From NCBI GenBank assembly GCA_004352715.1, contig SCFE01000118.1:980116-1044115 (forward strand): a DNA stretch of 64,000 nucleotides. The letters run 5' to 3'. This document shows, piece by piece, positions 47,401 through 50,174 of this stretch. The notes under the pieces were generated by a model, which had not been told where the DNA came from, made no database searches, and saw only the letters and a program-made list of their open reading frames with translations. Source of the stretch: Hofstenia miamia (lineage: Eukaryota; Xenacoelomorpha; Acoela). Made by a program: the position numbers and the translations under genes. Numbering within the stretch: the stretch's first letter is position 1; the number at the start of each line of letters is the position of its first letter.

Positions 47401-50174
47401 AAATGTATCCTATTGATTAAATCCAAGACTTTACAAGTCACTAATTTTTCTTAACTATCATTAAAATGAGGATGTCAGCAGTGTAATAATGATGTCATCA
47501 TCTATATAAAGGGCTAATTGTGTAGAAGAAAGACTGTTTAGTAACGTAGAAAGTTCCATGGAAAAGTACTTAGTAGGAAATAGCTTTTAAGAGGAGGGAC
47601 AGAATCAACCCTCTAGTGAGTTCAACAGACAAAAACGATATCTGGCAAATAGGGTTAAAACTAACCCACAATTATGAAGTTTGATAGAAAAAACGGTAAA
47701 GTATATACAGGAACGGGAGAGCATTAATTAAATTTAAATTCATTTCATTTGAAAATATATTAATATTTTGATTAAAAATTGGTTAATGCAATAAATACAA
47801 TGGAACCATTTGGAAAAATACATATAATTATAAAGCATTAATAATCAAATTTCAATAGATAAAGTATATTAAATTAATGAAAATTAATTCCATTTTCAAA
47901 AAGAACTAATCTCATTTAAACAAGATATTAAGTACAAATTTACACGTAAAATATCATATTAACACTATTGTATATTTCTTATTCAATTTTGCTCATACCT
48001 GCTATTTATTTATAAATCAATAGCTTTCACTTCAATACTATGAAGTCAATTTAAAAACATCTTAAAATGCTATCTGAGTAGCAAATTGATTTCAATCAAG
48101 TCTCTTTAAGAAGATTGTAATTTAATTCATCTAACCTAAAACAAATTATAGAATAATCCAGCAATTTCAAAATGCGTACCATTATAACTTACACTATGCA
48201 AATACATTATGGAAATCTCAAATTTACATAAACTTAATTTTAATCTCAAGAACAAATAAAAGTTTACCCCAAATATACATTTTTGTTGTATTGAGAAACA
48301 ACAAATATGTTCGTAAACTTACAGGATCTTCCACAAGAATATAGAGCTGCCCAAGAAGAATATCATTTCGATCCACATCACAAACTGGCGAGAAGTAATC
48401 GTTATTGTACTTCAGGTAAAGCTTGTTTGACTTATAGGGAAGTTTATTTCTAAATGGAATTATACAATGCTTTAACCGAAGGCGATGACCTTTATTAATT
48501 TATTTAACCCAAGGCGATGACCTTTATTAATTTATATGTCAACTGTTATAGAAAACATAGAACATACATGCTAATCAATTCAAATTGAATTTGTAGTAGT
48601 TGAAAGTAAAATTATTATGGCTATATTGAATCAATTCATTTCTAAAGCAAATCTAATCTAAAATCTTCGCTCATTATGTATCTTTTGCTGGTAAGTTTAA
48701 TAAAAACATTATGAATGTCAAAGAAGTCATTCCTTATATAATCATCGTAAATTTGCACATACTTTAGAAATGTATATATGTTAATGAAAATTACATTTTT
48801 CATTCATAATAATGTGTAGTATAGTAAATTTTAAAATCATACTTTTTGAGGAAGTCATCAATGACGTTTGGAAGAGTTTGATTCTAAATGTTTCTTTTCT
48901 TAGACAATCATTAATTGAAATCAAGATAAAAATTTTTAATTTAACAATACGTAAGCTCTGAAAGACACATTTAGCCGTTTTCTTCCGTTCACTAGATTTT
49001 GAATATACAGAAATTGAAAATAAAGTAACAAATATTATTTCATTATATTGCTTTAGAATGTCAGTTCAAAAGATCTATTTGAATTCTTAGCTAGGCCTAT
49101 TTGATATTTTTGCGTTTTTGTCCATATTGGTCTACACACTTATTATCTTACTATTTTTACAACCATAATTAACATTATAAAAAGCCAATGCAAATCAACT
49201 ATAATTTCTATATCACTCTTATAGAAAAAATGATTTTATACAATTCTTTTTAAATTTCATTAAAGAGCACCTTAAGGCTGTAGCAATAATTTATTGATGA
49301 TTGTTTGCTAAGCAGATCTCAATTATAAATTTCCTTTCTTGTTTCAAGTGCACTGTACGCATATAACTGAATTCCAATTTTCAAAATATTTCATATTAAA
49401 TTTGAAATACAGTTGAAAGCCAGTACTGCGTAAACCCGTTTTCCCAATATTCTTTACACAGCACTGGATTTTAGGGTAAAGTATGGACTAATTTATAATG
49501 AATTTGTAATAATGCATTACGAAGCCCTCAGAATGTACAGCTTTTTAAAAATGGGAATTTACAACTGCAAAAAATATTTTTTCTGAAATGTTTGTAGTTG
49601 TCAAGAAAAAAGTTTCCTCAACTTCTAAGGGGTTTTGAACAACATTCTTCAGCCATTTTACGCAATTCTGGAGCTTAATTGGAGCTATTGTCGTATTTGA
49701 GACAACGAAAAATCTACACAGTATAGGATTCTTACGCAATATCTGCTTAATGCAGTACTGGAGTATAGCATGAAGACGTAATTGTATTTTGGACATGGGA
49801 ATTTTATTTTTACGCAATCATGGATTTTTGCGCAGCACTGAAATTTCGTGTATAATTCCAGAAATATTCCCCAATTAACTAGTTTCGTGAATTAAGAAAT
49901 ATCTCAATTTTTCATTTACAGATATTTCTTTGTAAAATTTAAAATTTAATTATGAATGTGGAACTCAATGGATATCGGATACTTTTTAATGCTTTCGGTC
50001 ACTTTAAAGTTTCTTCAAAGGTAGTTGAATATTTTTAATATAAAAAGCATTTAAATAGAACCTCTTCTAAGGTAACGAGCATGGTGAACTCTTCGAATTG
50101 AATGCCGAATTTTAATCCCCCACGTGAATTCATTGTTCCGATAATATCTACTGAACTCCGCCTCCTAAATGCAT
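1839..50174 (-). CDS. ELMO: ELMO/CED-12 family engulfment adaptor (split gene, 19 coding exons reconstructed)
   Basis: ELMO proteins bind DOCK-family exchange factors and help activate Rac in the cytoplasm and at the membrane, driving phagocytosis of dying cells and cell migration (family knowledge). The exons, listed separately, lie in collinear order on the minus strand and join in phase except at exon 6/7. Their translation gives an N-terminal ubiquitin-like domain (about residues 1-80), an armadillo-like region (80-320), the ELMO domain (about 345-475, with ESLFCVVFNRYVKTF), a PH domain (about 545-665) and a C-terminal segment ending IKIPEECIDFPPIPSELL, which mirrors the proline motif of ELMO tails. 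The sum is about 717 codons, against about 727 in vertebrate ELMO1. Sequence identity is low, so splice sites were chosen by GT-AG, phase and alignment order; weak donors (exons 1, 5, 10, 18) may be wrong. Introns range from 22 nt to 15 kb and hold most transposons of the window. Confidence 0.85.
2048..2095. repeat. (TA)n microsatellite
   Basis: Runs of alternating TA interrupted by AA and TT, in the intron before the last ELMO exon. Confidence 0.8.
2401..2431. repeat. (TA)n microsatellite ending in a single N
   Basis: About 29 nt of TA repeat end at the single N at 2431. The contig that follows begins with a duplicated segment, so the repeat marks an assembly break. Confidence 0.8.
2614..2745 (-). 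other. duplicate copy of ELMO exon 16
   Basis: Identical by eye to 5736-5867 with splice sites. It lies in a block of about 475 bp that starts just after the single N at 2431 and ends near 2907, where a transposon end begins. Splicing it between exons 18 and 19 would break the frame. Confidence 0.8.
2908..2967. mobile_element. solo right end of the AAGTCGAC TIR element
   Basis: About 58 bp nearly identical to 8938-8996, ending GGCCGGAATATACGG followed by TA. It starts exactly where the exon 16 duplication stops. Confidence 0.7.
3131..3190. repeat. (TA)n microsatellite
   Basis: Two TA/TG runs in the ELMO intron between exons 18 and 19. Confidence 0.8.
3686..3766 (-). CDS. ELMO: ELMO exon 18 (end of PH domain, tentative)
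   Basis: TAG acceptor and 27 codons in phase 0, FTISSHLLFTDKIWILSQGD then KLFPIHS, before a weak GTACTA donor. The Trp in a helix-like context fits the closing PH helix. This is the least certain exon and rests on phase and position more than on similarity. Confidence 0.45.
4526..4593 (-). CDS. ELMO: ELMO exon 17 (PH domain)
   Basis: CAG acceptor at 4594-4596 and GTAATT donor. It completes a Phe codon and reads DWNFKRIDKLKKGVVLVDVR IL. This resembles the family's Asp-Lys-Leu-X-(Val/Ile)-X-Asp-(Ile/Val) strand in the PH domain. Phase 1 in and phase 0 out are consistent with both neighbours. Confidence 0.62.
4706..4743. repeat. (TA)n microsatellite
   Basis: Uninterrupted TA run of about 38 nt in the intron between ELMO exons 16 and 17. 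Confidence 0.85.
4958..4991. repeat. (TA)n microsatellite
   Basis: TA run of about 34 nt. Confidence 0.85.
5355..5660. repeat. degenerate inverted repeat around AGTCCCA / TGGGACT
   Basis: The motif AGTCCCATGGAATTTACTAG recurs in inverted form as CTGGGACTAACATGGAATTG about 55 bp on, and again as CCAATGGGACTAAATGG near 5610. It looks like the decayed remains of a palindromic element. The open frame across it has no family likeness. Its last part is also in the duplicated block at 2432-2530. Confidence 0.35.
5736..5867 (-). CDS. ELMO: ELMO exon 16 (PH domain)
   Basis: TAG acceptor at 5868-5870 and perfect GTAAGT donor. It completes a Glu codon and reads ILNTHIKLNKDKKTLRVSEN then VRGSIVSYVKFNAVSSGSGI, the PH beta strands with an Asn-X-(Asp/His)-Lys turn. 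A second copy at 2614-2745 cannot be spliced in phase between exons 18 and 19. Confidence 0.77.
6190..6319 (-). CDS. ELMO: ELMO exon 15 (start of PH domain)
   Basis: TAG acceptor and GTAACG donor. It encodes TQGYLSLKEKKEGNIKQMIY then KERIGHLHDGAEFHKVEKGTKGK. The Glu-Lys helix followed by Leu-X-(Glu/Asp)-Gly-X-X-Phe-X-Lys is the ELMO entry into the PH domain. It ends in phase 1, as exon 16 needs. Confidence 0.82.
6320..7015. other. intron, nothing recognised
   Basis: AT-rich intron sequence between ELMO exons 14 and 15. No coding segment or clear repeat seen. Confidence 0.4.
7020..7510 (+). pseudogene. Tc1-like transposase remnant
   Basis: Plus-strand translation gives QDNAPCHATRNPYNF near 7215, the second catalytic Asp of a Tc1/mariner DDE domain. 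After a frameshift it gives PPSSLDRNPIENM near 7285, which holds the catalytic Glu (Pro-Ile-Glu-Asn-Met). The tail IKKR...LVAFCPRLVESMAARI to about 7510 fits the Tc1 C-terminus. Several stops make it dead. No inverted repeats were found at its ends. It lies in the intron between ELMO exons 14 and 15. Confidence 0.65.
7799..7827. repeat. short telomere-like run
   Basis: Four to five degenerate copies of TTAGGG (GTTAGAGTTAGGGTTAGGAT). Too short to call a true interstitial telomere. Confidence 0.3.
8131..8996. mobile_element. non-autonomous TIR element with AAGTCGAC subterminal repeats
   Basis: It begins CCGTATATTCCGGCC and ends with the inverted GGCCGGAATATACGG. TA flanks both ends (8129-8130 and 8997-8998), as for pogo/Tc1/mariner insertions. 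Inside each end the words GGCCATTAAGTCGACCCCC or ATAAGTCGAC recur, possible transposase binding sites. A 30-bp unit is tandemly repeated near 8315-8380. No transposase frame remains in its 866 bp. A solo right end lies at 2908. Confidence 0.75.
9263..9421 (-). CDS. ELMO: ELMO exon 14
   Basis: TAG acceptor at 9422-9424 and GTATGC donor, 53 codons in phase 0. VIKYVIEQVNYAKN and EEFSIVLRKLNLDAVQRKI match the helix that closes the ELMO domain and the following Phe-X-X-X-Leu-X-X-Leu segment before the PH domain. Confidence 0.85.
9422..11463. other. long ELMO intron stretch, nothing recognised
   Basis: AT-rich sequence between exons 13 and 14. I found no motif of a gene or transposon. The short open frame at 11324-11524 has no family likeness and a low-complexity codon mix. 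Confidence 0.4.
11830..12097 (-). other. duplicate copy of ELMO exons 12-13
   Basis: These bases repeat 13193-13460, including the 22-nt intron. They sit in the 1363-bp block duplicated on either side of the single N at 12825. I read them as an unmerged contig end, not extra exons. Confidence 0.85.
12290..12790 (+). mobile_element. ORF-less derivative of the compact RT element (first assembled copy)
   Basis: Its first 200 bp match the leader of the retroelement at 55.4-57.7 kb (shared words include AGCGTC, GTTTTAAAT, CCTATT, AAATTTGAAAATC and AGATTAACAA). Its last 260 bp match that element's trailer, with GGTTTTGAG, GCAACA, AGAACTTTGACT and CTCCTCTATCATGT. The reverse-transcriptase ORF is absent. 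A nested hairpin lies at 12617-12691. The copy lies in an ELMO intron, in sense with the plus strand. Confidence 0.78.
13193..13350 (-). CDS. ELMO: ELMO exon 13 (ELMO-domain core)
   Basis: TAG acceptor at 13351-13353 and GTATAA donor, 52 codons. NPFFELLFEEDNPFESLFCV and VFNRYVKTFCEMEA are the most recognisable part of the gene. They match the family signature of an aromatic strand, an acidic loop, Ser-Phe-X-(Glu)-(Leu/Phe)-Phe-Cys, then a helix with Lys-Thr-(Trp/Phe)-X-Glu-Met. A second copy is at 11830-11987. Confidence 0.9.
13373..13460 (-). CDS. ELMO: ELMO exon 12
   Basis: TAG acceptor at 13461-13463. It reads ANVKHIPMIESAVRVCSLLS then DNILDLNHL plus one base, fitting the ELMO-domain helix (Ser-X-Leu-cluster-Glu/Asp-Leu). 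It ends at GTGAGC, the start of a 22-nt intron. An identical copy lies at 12010-12097 in the duplicated contig end. Confidence 0.82.
13653..14153 (+). mobile_element. ORF-less derivative of the compact RT element (second assembled copy)
   Basis: The same insertion as at 12290-12790, repeated because of the contig overlap. One of the two should be counted. Confidence 0.78.
14231..14289. repeat. (TA)n followed by (TTTA)n
   Basis: A TA run of about 30 nt changes into about seven copies of TTTA. Confidence 0.85.
14362..15289 (-). mobile_element. mariner element, internally decayed
   Basis: Inverted ends of about 30 bp, ATACGAAGTGTGTGATAAAA on the left and its near-complement on the right, each next to TA. 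On the minus strand 14692-14907 reads VKLYRRLTIRMISEQLNLNT then HHILRDDLNKRKICSKLVPK, the second helix-turn-helix and linker of mariner transposases. Remains of the first helix-turn-helix (SGRHSTSKT-like) lie near 14930-15060. At about 930 bp the element has lost most of its catalytic domain. Confidence 0.8.
15966..16070 (-). CDS. ELMO: ELMO exon 11
   Basis: TAG acceptor and GTAAAG donor, 35 codons: YGAEEIRLLQQPKIGSFPLL then LLEYYLQKHPDKYKE. The second part matches the family pattern Leu-X-X-Met/Leu-X-Tyr-(Phe/Tyr) followed by a basic loop, just inside the ELMO domain. Confidence 0.67.
16071..17482. other. ELMO intron 10, nothing recognised
   Basis: AT-rich. A GC-richer patch at 16790-16880 is unexplained. 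No transposon motifs seen. Confidence 0.4.
17483..17533 (-). CDS. ELMO: ELMO exon 10
   Basis: CAG acceptor. It encodes LLVIVHEVFQESSSSMS, resembling the helix and Ser-rich loop in front of the ELMO domain. The phase-consistent donor is GTAGAT at 17482. A stronger-looking GTATGT a few bases earlier would break the frame, so the exact 3' end is uncertain. Confidence 0.62.
17633..17689 (-). CDS. ELMO: ELMO exon 9
   Basis: TAG acceptor at 17690-17692 and GTATAT donor. It encodes MHEELLKRLLSNCEDQHKQ in phase 0 on both sides. It falls where ELMO proteins have the Gln-rich link into a charged helix. It is separated from exon 10 by a 99-nt intron. Confidence 0.6.
17690..19891. other. ELMO intron 8, possible decayed repeats
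   Basis: No coding motif. GC-richer patches at 18930-19150 and 19390-19500 (GCGGTCATAGAGCGGTTATG and nearby) differ from their surroundings and may be old repeat fragments. Confidence 0.35.
19892..20158 (-). CDS. ELMO: ELMO exon 8
   Basis: The longest exon, 89 codons, from an AAG acceptor to a GTATCA donor. It contains HLVNSILTALPDDSKFKFVE and STVEIFNSYVVHILFYYKKR, which follow the ELMO order: Val-Ile-Asn helix, Pro-Asp-(Asp/Glu), a long helix, then the helix ahead of the ELMO domain. The polypyrimidine tract at its acceptor is poor. Confidence 0.8.
20330..20444. other. assembly gap next to (TA)n
   Basis: 115 N followed by a TA microsatellite (20446-20476), so the gap is probably unresolved repeat. 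Confidence 0.9.
20704..21597 (-). mobile_element. Tc1/mariner-superfamily element, decayed
   Basis: Inverted ends CAGCGTGTTCAAGCGAACGC (left) and CAGGGTGTTCAAGCGAACGC (right, reversed) with TA on both sides. Minus-strand translation, with stops and frameshifts, shows a zone like Tyr-Trp-Gly-Thr-Gly-Glu-Pro near 21345 and WPSHSLDLNPCDWF then LWGYIKDSVFPPT near 20990-21050. These are the third catalytic Asp region and the LWGY signature of a mariner lineage. About 894 bp, not functional. Confidence 0.8.
21600..23455. other. ELMO intron 7 with hAT-like repeat ends
   Basis: No gene seen. GTGCACATCTCTAAG near 22501-22516 and CGGCTTCGGCTAATTAATTA followed by CACATCTCTA near 23027-23057 resemble the right ends of hAT-type non-autonomous elements. 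Matching left ends were not found, so this is tentative. Confidence 0.35.
23456..23537 (-). CDS. ELMO: ELMO exon 7
   Basis: TAG acceptor and a perfect GTAAGT donor. The open frame reads ACLSREILLLLLKCVYYILA then SETLTVV, a hydrophobic helix pair that fits the armadillo region. It ends in phase 0, matching exon 8, but starts one base out of phase with exon 6. Either a micro-exon was missed, a splice site is mis-called, or one base is wrong. Confidence 0.57.
23741..24307 (+). mobile_element. mariner element with N-terminal transposase only
   Basis: Inverted ends TAGTTGGTAAGATAAGTTTT and, reversed, TAGGGTTGTCAGATAAGTTT, with TA on both sides. The reading frame at 23957-24247 starts MELERNDIRKLIFYCWKRGL and continues through SERTCRTWMSRFSDGDFS and RSGRPS. 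This is the mariner-type first helix-turn-helix plus linker, which binds the inverted repeats. The catalytic domain is missing: after Gln-Asp-Asp-Lys the frame runs quickly to a stop and the right end. The element is an internal deletion of about 700 bp that still keeps an intact DNA-binding frame. Confidence 0.8.
23957..24247 (+). CDS. mariner transposase N-terminal domain (truncated)
   Basis: 96 codons, open from ATG, encoding only the DNA-binding half of a mariner transposase (family length about 340). Helix-turn-helix at residues 8-60, Arg-Ser-Gly-Arg-Pro-Ser linker at about 62-67. If made, it could bind the mariner inverted repeats without cutting them. There is no evidence that it is expressed. 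Confidence 0.7.
   Translation: MELERNDIRKLIFYCWKRGLSSRDAAKEMCSALGDNIVSERTCRTWMSRFSDGDFSIDEKMRSGRPSTDGLDDQICAILQDDKHACSREILIIEFV
24376..24447 (+). pseudogene. fragment resembling a Penelope-type RT motif
   Basis: MLIYEQIDGMTVGSSLGPSM is close to the Tyr-X-Gln-X-Asp-Gly-X-X-Met-Gly-Ser-Pro-Leu-Gly-Pro block of Penelope-like reverse transcriptases. Only about 24 residues are seen, next to the LINE ORF1 remnant. Confidence 0.35.
24440..25437 (+). pseudogene. LINE 5' part: SGNH-type ORF1 remnant and 2A-like start of ORF2
   Basis: After decayed codons with TIHSYPGSNTAALTQEI near 24480, a frame open from about 24720 to a stop at about 25062 contains YDVIHLSDKCLSIFIRNRRN. This matches the Asp-X-X-His-Leu catalytic block of the SGNH/GDSL esterase domain in the first ORF of CR1-type LINEs. 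Downstream, near 25250-25435, LAEDVELNPGP (a 2A-like ribosome-skipping motif) is followed by YIYLKSRSLNSNRNHFLKIA, the start of the LINE endonuclease. The endonuclease breaks off at about 25437. It may be continued by the element at 27.2 kb. Confidence 0.6.
25438..26439. other. sequence interrupting the LINE; hairpin at 25466-25490
   Basis: Not recognised. It starts with a GC-rich hairpin in which GGGGGCT pairs with AGCCCCC (about 25472-25490). The rest is AT-rich without coding motifs. Confidence 0.4.
26440..27215 (+). mobile_element. head-to-tail dimer of the ORF-less RT-element derivative
   Basis: Unit 2 (about 26835-27215) has the leader words CTAAGCCTATTAAGAAATTT and GTGAGGCATG and the trailer zone GGTTTAGAGAACATGGGAGG with CCGAACTTTAACTT. 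Unit 1 (about 26440-26815) ends with GCGCAAAGTCAG and TTATAATGTTGCTTTTTCAG. The trailer of unit 1 passes into the leader of unit 2 with only about 20 bp between. Unit length is about 390 bp. Unit 1's leader is strongly decayed. Confidence 0.6.
27611..28054 (+). pseudogene. LINE endonuclease fragment
   Basis: 147 codons starting MPNNVLIIAGDFNQLGLSCL. The Gly-Asp-Phe-Asn motif is the Asp/Asn metal site of the APE-type endonuclease that nicks target DNA. Sense codons continue upstream to about 27300 across one stop (GINDYVWGVAYHPHWNSADD), so the ATG is not a true start. GGCRHSSVFV stands where the catalytic Ser-Asp-His is expected, so that site is lost. The frame breaks at 28054. Confidence 0.75.
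28219..28452. other. GC-rich block beside the gap
   Basis: This block is clearly richer in G and C than anything around it and interrupts the LINE coding sequence right after a segment that is repeated beyond the gap. It could be the 5' leader of another element copy or foreign sequence joined in assembly. No coding motif recognised. Confidence 0.5.
28453..29365. other. assembly gap, 913 N
   Basis: Flanked by a repeated segment of about 70 bp (28149-28218 and 29366-29435). Confidence 0.95.
29662..30699 (+). pseudogene. LINE reverse transcriptase
   Basis: A 345-codon frame covering most of the RT domain: KKSSGPDHLGNEIPNWIL (fingers), IRVFLFDFTKAFDLISH (motif A, catalytic Asp present, about residues 133-149), AGVPQGTKLGQWLFVLFVDS (motif B) and RIEYVNDTTAWE (motif C, about residue 225). 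LINE RTs have Tyr-X-Asp-Asp here. This copy has Asn for the first Asp, which would abolish polymerisation. It belongs to the CR1/Jockey-like group by its Gly-Val-Pro-Gln-Gly-Thr motif. The real ORF began upstream; stops near 29578 and 29650 separate it from the linker. Confidence 0.85.
30700..31071 (+). pseudogene. LINE ORF2 C-terminal domain, frameshifted
   Basis: From 30700 one frame reads CAPLWQHALTMAQRDKLESI and QRRAFRIILPGESYEYACEK, the usual segment after the RT thumb. From about 30870 the continuation lies in another frame, ENICQRLWKDIVMNANHPLS to the stop at 31071. At least two frame changes have occurred. Confidence 0.75.
31178..31496 (+). other. possible coding remnant before a gap
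   Basis: Broken frames give SQRFNLGYLPL near 31365-31395 and ELKTIVQNVDVNKFSDSTHL with PFFIMVSSALF near 31400-31496. These look like decayed protein sequence of unknown family. It runs into the 1000-N gap. Confidence 0.3.
31497..32496. other. assembly gap, 1000 N
   Basis: A round length, so probably an arbitrary size. It hides the 5' part of the Tc1-like element. Confidence 0.95.
32497..33106 (+). mobile_element. Tc1-like transposon, 3' part
   Basis: Transposase catalytic half, then 110 bp to an inverted-repeat end CTAGTCTCATTTTTTTGCAA C next to TA (33107-33108). The opposite end is hidden in the gap. The element at 42.3-43.3 kb has a matching end (TGCAAAAAAAATGAGACT) and a very similar transposase, so they belong to one family. 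Confidence 0.85.
32555..32995 (+). CDS. Tc1-like transposase, C-terminal part (truncated by gap)
   Basis: DNA transposases of this family cut and paste the element at TA sites in the nucleus. Sense codons continue upstream to 32497 in another frame (a frameshift near 32550). The 146 codons contain GWILQQDGATPHTSAKTKNW with the second catalytic Asp and SYADLSPIENVWQIMKNDVE with the catalytic Glu. The 34 residues between them make it DD34E, the Tc1 type. The C-terminus SVSVRLNEVISTGGKQIRL is complete. This part is unbroken, so the copy is fairly young. Confidence 0.88.
   Translation: MVWEALSYRGFYLKILDGKATIDSQRYCQIIAEFMPYADALYDGWILQQDGATPHTSAKTKNWFSENNIQFLQWPPSYADLSPIENVWQIMKNDVEKKNPKNISDLKEKIQESQHILTSEMKSNLMKSVSVRLNEVISTGGKQIRL
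33195..33535 (+). repeat. dispersed repeat carrying a MITE insertion
   Basis: The flanks (CCAAGGCCACCCTTA at 33202-33216 and ATACAGACCATGCCATCGTA from 33484) also occur together, without the insertion, on the minus strand at about 36530-36592. Confidence 0.65.
33217..33481. mobile_element. 265-bp MITE with CACGAAATATTTCTT ends
   Basis: Terminal inverted repeats of 22 bp (19 matching): CACTGCACGAAATATTTCTT and, reversed, CATTACACGAAATATTTCTT. The interior is rich in further CACGAAAT words in both orientations. No coding frame. The uninterrupted site at 36571-36591 supports the boundaries. No clean target-site duplication is visible, so the superfamily is unknown. Confidence 0.65.
34886..35474. 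repeat. 284-bp duplication across a 21-N gap
   Basis: 34886-35169 recurs as 35191-35474, with the N run (35170-35190) between. Most likely an overlap of contig ends. Confidence 0.88.
35731..35943 (-). pseudogene. THAP-like zinc finger of the P-type transposase
   Basis: 70 codons beginning MCVCCCRTGYGKLKNESSSK, then IEMCQAWNRAFPNIVKPTDN and KVCSQ. The Cys-X-X-Cys opening, the central Trp and the Cys near the end follow the THAP C2CH layout, but the final His-Phe is missing. THAP fingers bind the transposon ends. At the N-terminus of the P-type remnant it is in the expected position. Confidence 0.55.
35999..36360. repeat. GATTTAAATC-rich repeat, possible hAT-type element
   Basis: It starts CAGTGGGGGTCGATTTAAAT, like hAT ends that begin CAGNG. 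It then has several GATTTAAATC palindromes and, at 36280-36355, long AAATCCGATT words in both orientations that could form a hairpin. The other end is not clear. Confidence 0.4.
36530..36592 (-). repeat. uninterrupted copy of the repeat at 33195
   Basis: Read on the minus strand, CCAAGGCGACCCTTAATACA runs straight into GGTCATGCCATCGTA. This is the empty site for the 265-bp MITE at 33217-33481. Confidence 0.65.
36837..37042 (+). pseudogene. LINE reverse transcriptase fragment
   Basis: RKKFGFRKGFSTNDALLAIR and CTAVALLDISKAFDSLDFTI are the LINE RT fingers motif (Phe-Gly-Phe-Arg-Lys-Gly-X-Ser-Thr) and motif A with the catalytic Asp. The match stops at Met-Leu-Leu, where an AAT repeat begins (37048-37071). 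It resembles the RT at 61-63 kb more than the one at 30 kb. Confidence 0.75.
37255..38254. other. assembly gap, 1000 N
   Basis: Round length, probably arbitrary. It precedes the small contig with intact ELMO exon 6. Confidence 0.95.
38839..38931 (-). CDS. ELMO: ELMO exon 6 (intact copy)
   Basis: CAG acceptor (38932-38934) and GTAAGG donor enclose 31 codons, KEEVISIEDVGLQLISNRYA then EDLQKWLNTET. They fit the ELMO armadillo region where an acidic/Trp turn precedes a long helix. The exon lies on a short contig between two N gaps (38255-39333). Its upstream half recurs at 40820-40877 and its downstream half at 51718-51743. Confidence 0.7.
39180..39333. repeat. dispersed repeat with GGGGGCTGGGTCTCCAATC
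   Basis: Also present at 41125-41270 (same locus, duplicated assembly). A diverged relative with GGGCTGGATCCCCAATC lies at about 59525-59585. Not assigned to a family. Confidence 0.45.
39334..40151. other. assembly gap, 818 N
   Basis: Begins inside the dispersed repeat at 39180. Confidence 0.95.
40152..40819. other. unrecognised sequence adjoining half of ELMO exon 6
   Basis: It abuts the 5' half of exon 6 at 40820. It may be one edge of an insertion into exon 6 in one haplotype. No transposase or RT motif seen. Confidence 0.4.
40820..40877 (-). pseudogene. 5' half of ELMO exon 6, interrupted
   Basis: Part of a block (40820-41270) repeating 38872-39324. The exon reads as the intact copy as far as ISNRYA and then runs into unrelated sequence at about 40819, with no donor site. 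See the finding on exon 6. Confidence 0.7.
41271..42270. other. assembly gap, 1000 N
   Basis: Round length. It hides the 3' end of the second Tc1-like element. Confidence 0.95.
42271..43297 (-). mobile_element. Tc1-like transposon, 5' part (same family as 32.5 kb)
   Basis: Its outer end at 43297 reads, on the minus strand, GGTGGCTGCAAAAAAAATGA, next to TA (43298-43299). The DNA-binding region (43060-42750) is frameshifted but shows GSGRPRK, the AT-hook-like Gly-Arg-Pro-Arg motif of Tc1 transposases. The catalytic part follows and runs into the gap. Confidence 0.85.
42287..42739 (-). pseudogene. Tc1-like transposase, catalytic part, frameshifted
   Basis: Residues include the first catalytic Asp in EDVWITDECVFQLHRNKVQV, the second in GWILQQDGATPRTSAKTKNW and the Glu in SSADLYPIENVWQI. 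A 13-bp deletion at about 42325, relative to the copy at 32.8 kb, then shifts the frame. The correct continuation (KKNPKNISDLKEKIQ) reappears in another frame before the gap. The Ser-to-Tyr change before Pro-Ile-Glu also marks decay. Confidence 0.85.
43300..44500. other. ELMO intron 5, nothing recognised
   Basis: AT-rich. No coding or repeat motif identified. Confidence 0.4.
44634..44733 (-). CDS. ELMO: ELMO exon 5
   Basis: After an AAG acceptor the exon completes a Glu codon in the phase left by exon 4 and reads YQSRAVRRLRDYFCIIVTII then GNFIDLSTGMLPC. This fits the ELMO segment that follows the first armadillo repeat (Tyr-Gln, basic stretch, hydrophobic helix). The proposed donor GTTGAG is weak. 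A GCGCAAAGTCA-family repeat lies just upstream in the intron. Confidence 0.65.
44840..45060 (+). mobile_element. partial copy of the RT-element derivative
   Basis: Trailer region with ATGCGCAAAGTCAG, GCGCAACAAGAGCA, AATCGCGAATTAAATTCTGA and TTTTCTCTCTTATGGTGTTT TCAGG, in the same order as in the copy at 12.6 kb. The leader half is too diverged to place. Confidence 0.5.
45372..46627 (-). mobile_element. full-length mariner element with inverted ends
   Basis: The left end CGAGGGGTGATCAAAAAGTT and right end, reversed, CGAGGGGTGATCAATAAGTT give inverted repeats of about 28 bp, with TA at 45370-45371 and 46628-46629. The 1256-bp length is normal for mariner. It lies in ELMO intron 4, in the same orientation as the gene. 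Confidence 0.93.
45445..46440 (-). pseudogene. mariner transposase with in-frame stops
   Basis: Minus-strand translation shows the helix-turn-helix region (GFKAKEIHHELADVFPKSVP and SRRPRSSLT, with a stop at the Trp-Ile-X-His site), VTGDECW with the first catalytic Asp, LLLHHDNAAPHTAATTMSYL with the second, and YSPNLAPCDFWLFPKVEKAI with the third. All three are Asp, the mariner DD34D type. Stops at about 45772 and 45683, plus decay near 46195, inactivate it. Unlike the other copies the catalytic residues are all present. Confidence 0.88.
47037..47218 (-). CDS. ELMO: ELMO exon 4
   Basis: CAG acceptor at 47219-47221 and GTAAGT donor. It encodes about 60 residues with KSSDEIKFVEQFFEKRGLQL, the family's first armadillo-like repeat, where a helix is followed by a conserved Phe-X-X-X-(Asp/Arg)-Gly and then Leu-Leu. 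It ends in phase 2. Confidence 0.86.
47219..48322. other. ELMO intron 3, nothing recognised
   Basis: AT-rich apart from a run of nine C near 47300-47310. No genes or clear elements. Confidence 0.4.
48323..48449 (-). CDS. ELMO: ELMO exon 3
   Basis: TAG acceptor and a perfect GTAAGT donor. It encodes 42 residues including KLYLKYNNDYFSPVCDVDRN and DILLGQLYILVEDP, matching the second half of the ELMO Ras-binding ubiquitin-like domain, where the family has a tyrosine-rich strand followed by a turn with Arg-Asn. Confidence 0.85.
48843..48883 (-). CDS. ELMO: ELMO exon 2
   Basis: This short exon lies between a TAG acceptor (48884-48886) and a GTATGA donor. It reads NQTLPNVIDDFLK plus two bases, the helix expected between the ubiquitin-like beta strands of ELMO. 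Phase 0 in and phase 2 out fit exons 1 and 3 exactly, which is the main support for so short an exon. Confidence 0.55.
48884..50061. other. ELMO intron 1
   Basis: No gene seen. Words such as TTACGCAAT and GCAGTACTGG recur at 49430-49850, suggesting an old internally repetitive insert, but I cannot define it. Confidence 0.35.
50062..50174 (-). CDS. ELMO: ELMO exon 1 (5' UTR plus start)
   Basis: A CAG acceptor lies at 50175-50177. The first usable ATG is at 50131-50133, giving MNSRGGLKFGIQFEEFTMLV, which fits the two opening beta strands of the ELMO ubiquitin-like domain. The exon ends GAG before GTTCTA, a poor donor, in phase 0. The 41 nt upstream of the ATG would be 5' UTR, so a further non-coding exon probably lies upstream, possibly near the gap at 50272-50321. 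Confidence 0.58.

Noticed and set aside
49545-49817. 90-codon minus-strand frame in ELMO intron 1
   Set aside because: Built from recurring ACGCAAT/GCAGTACTGG words with no family likeness. More likely a repeat than an exon.
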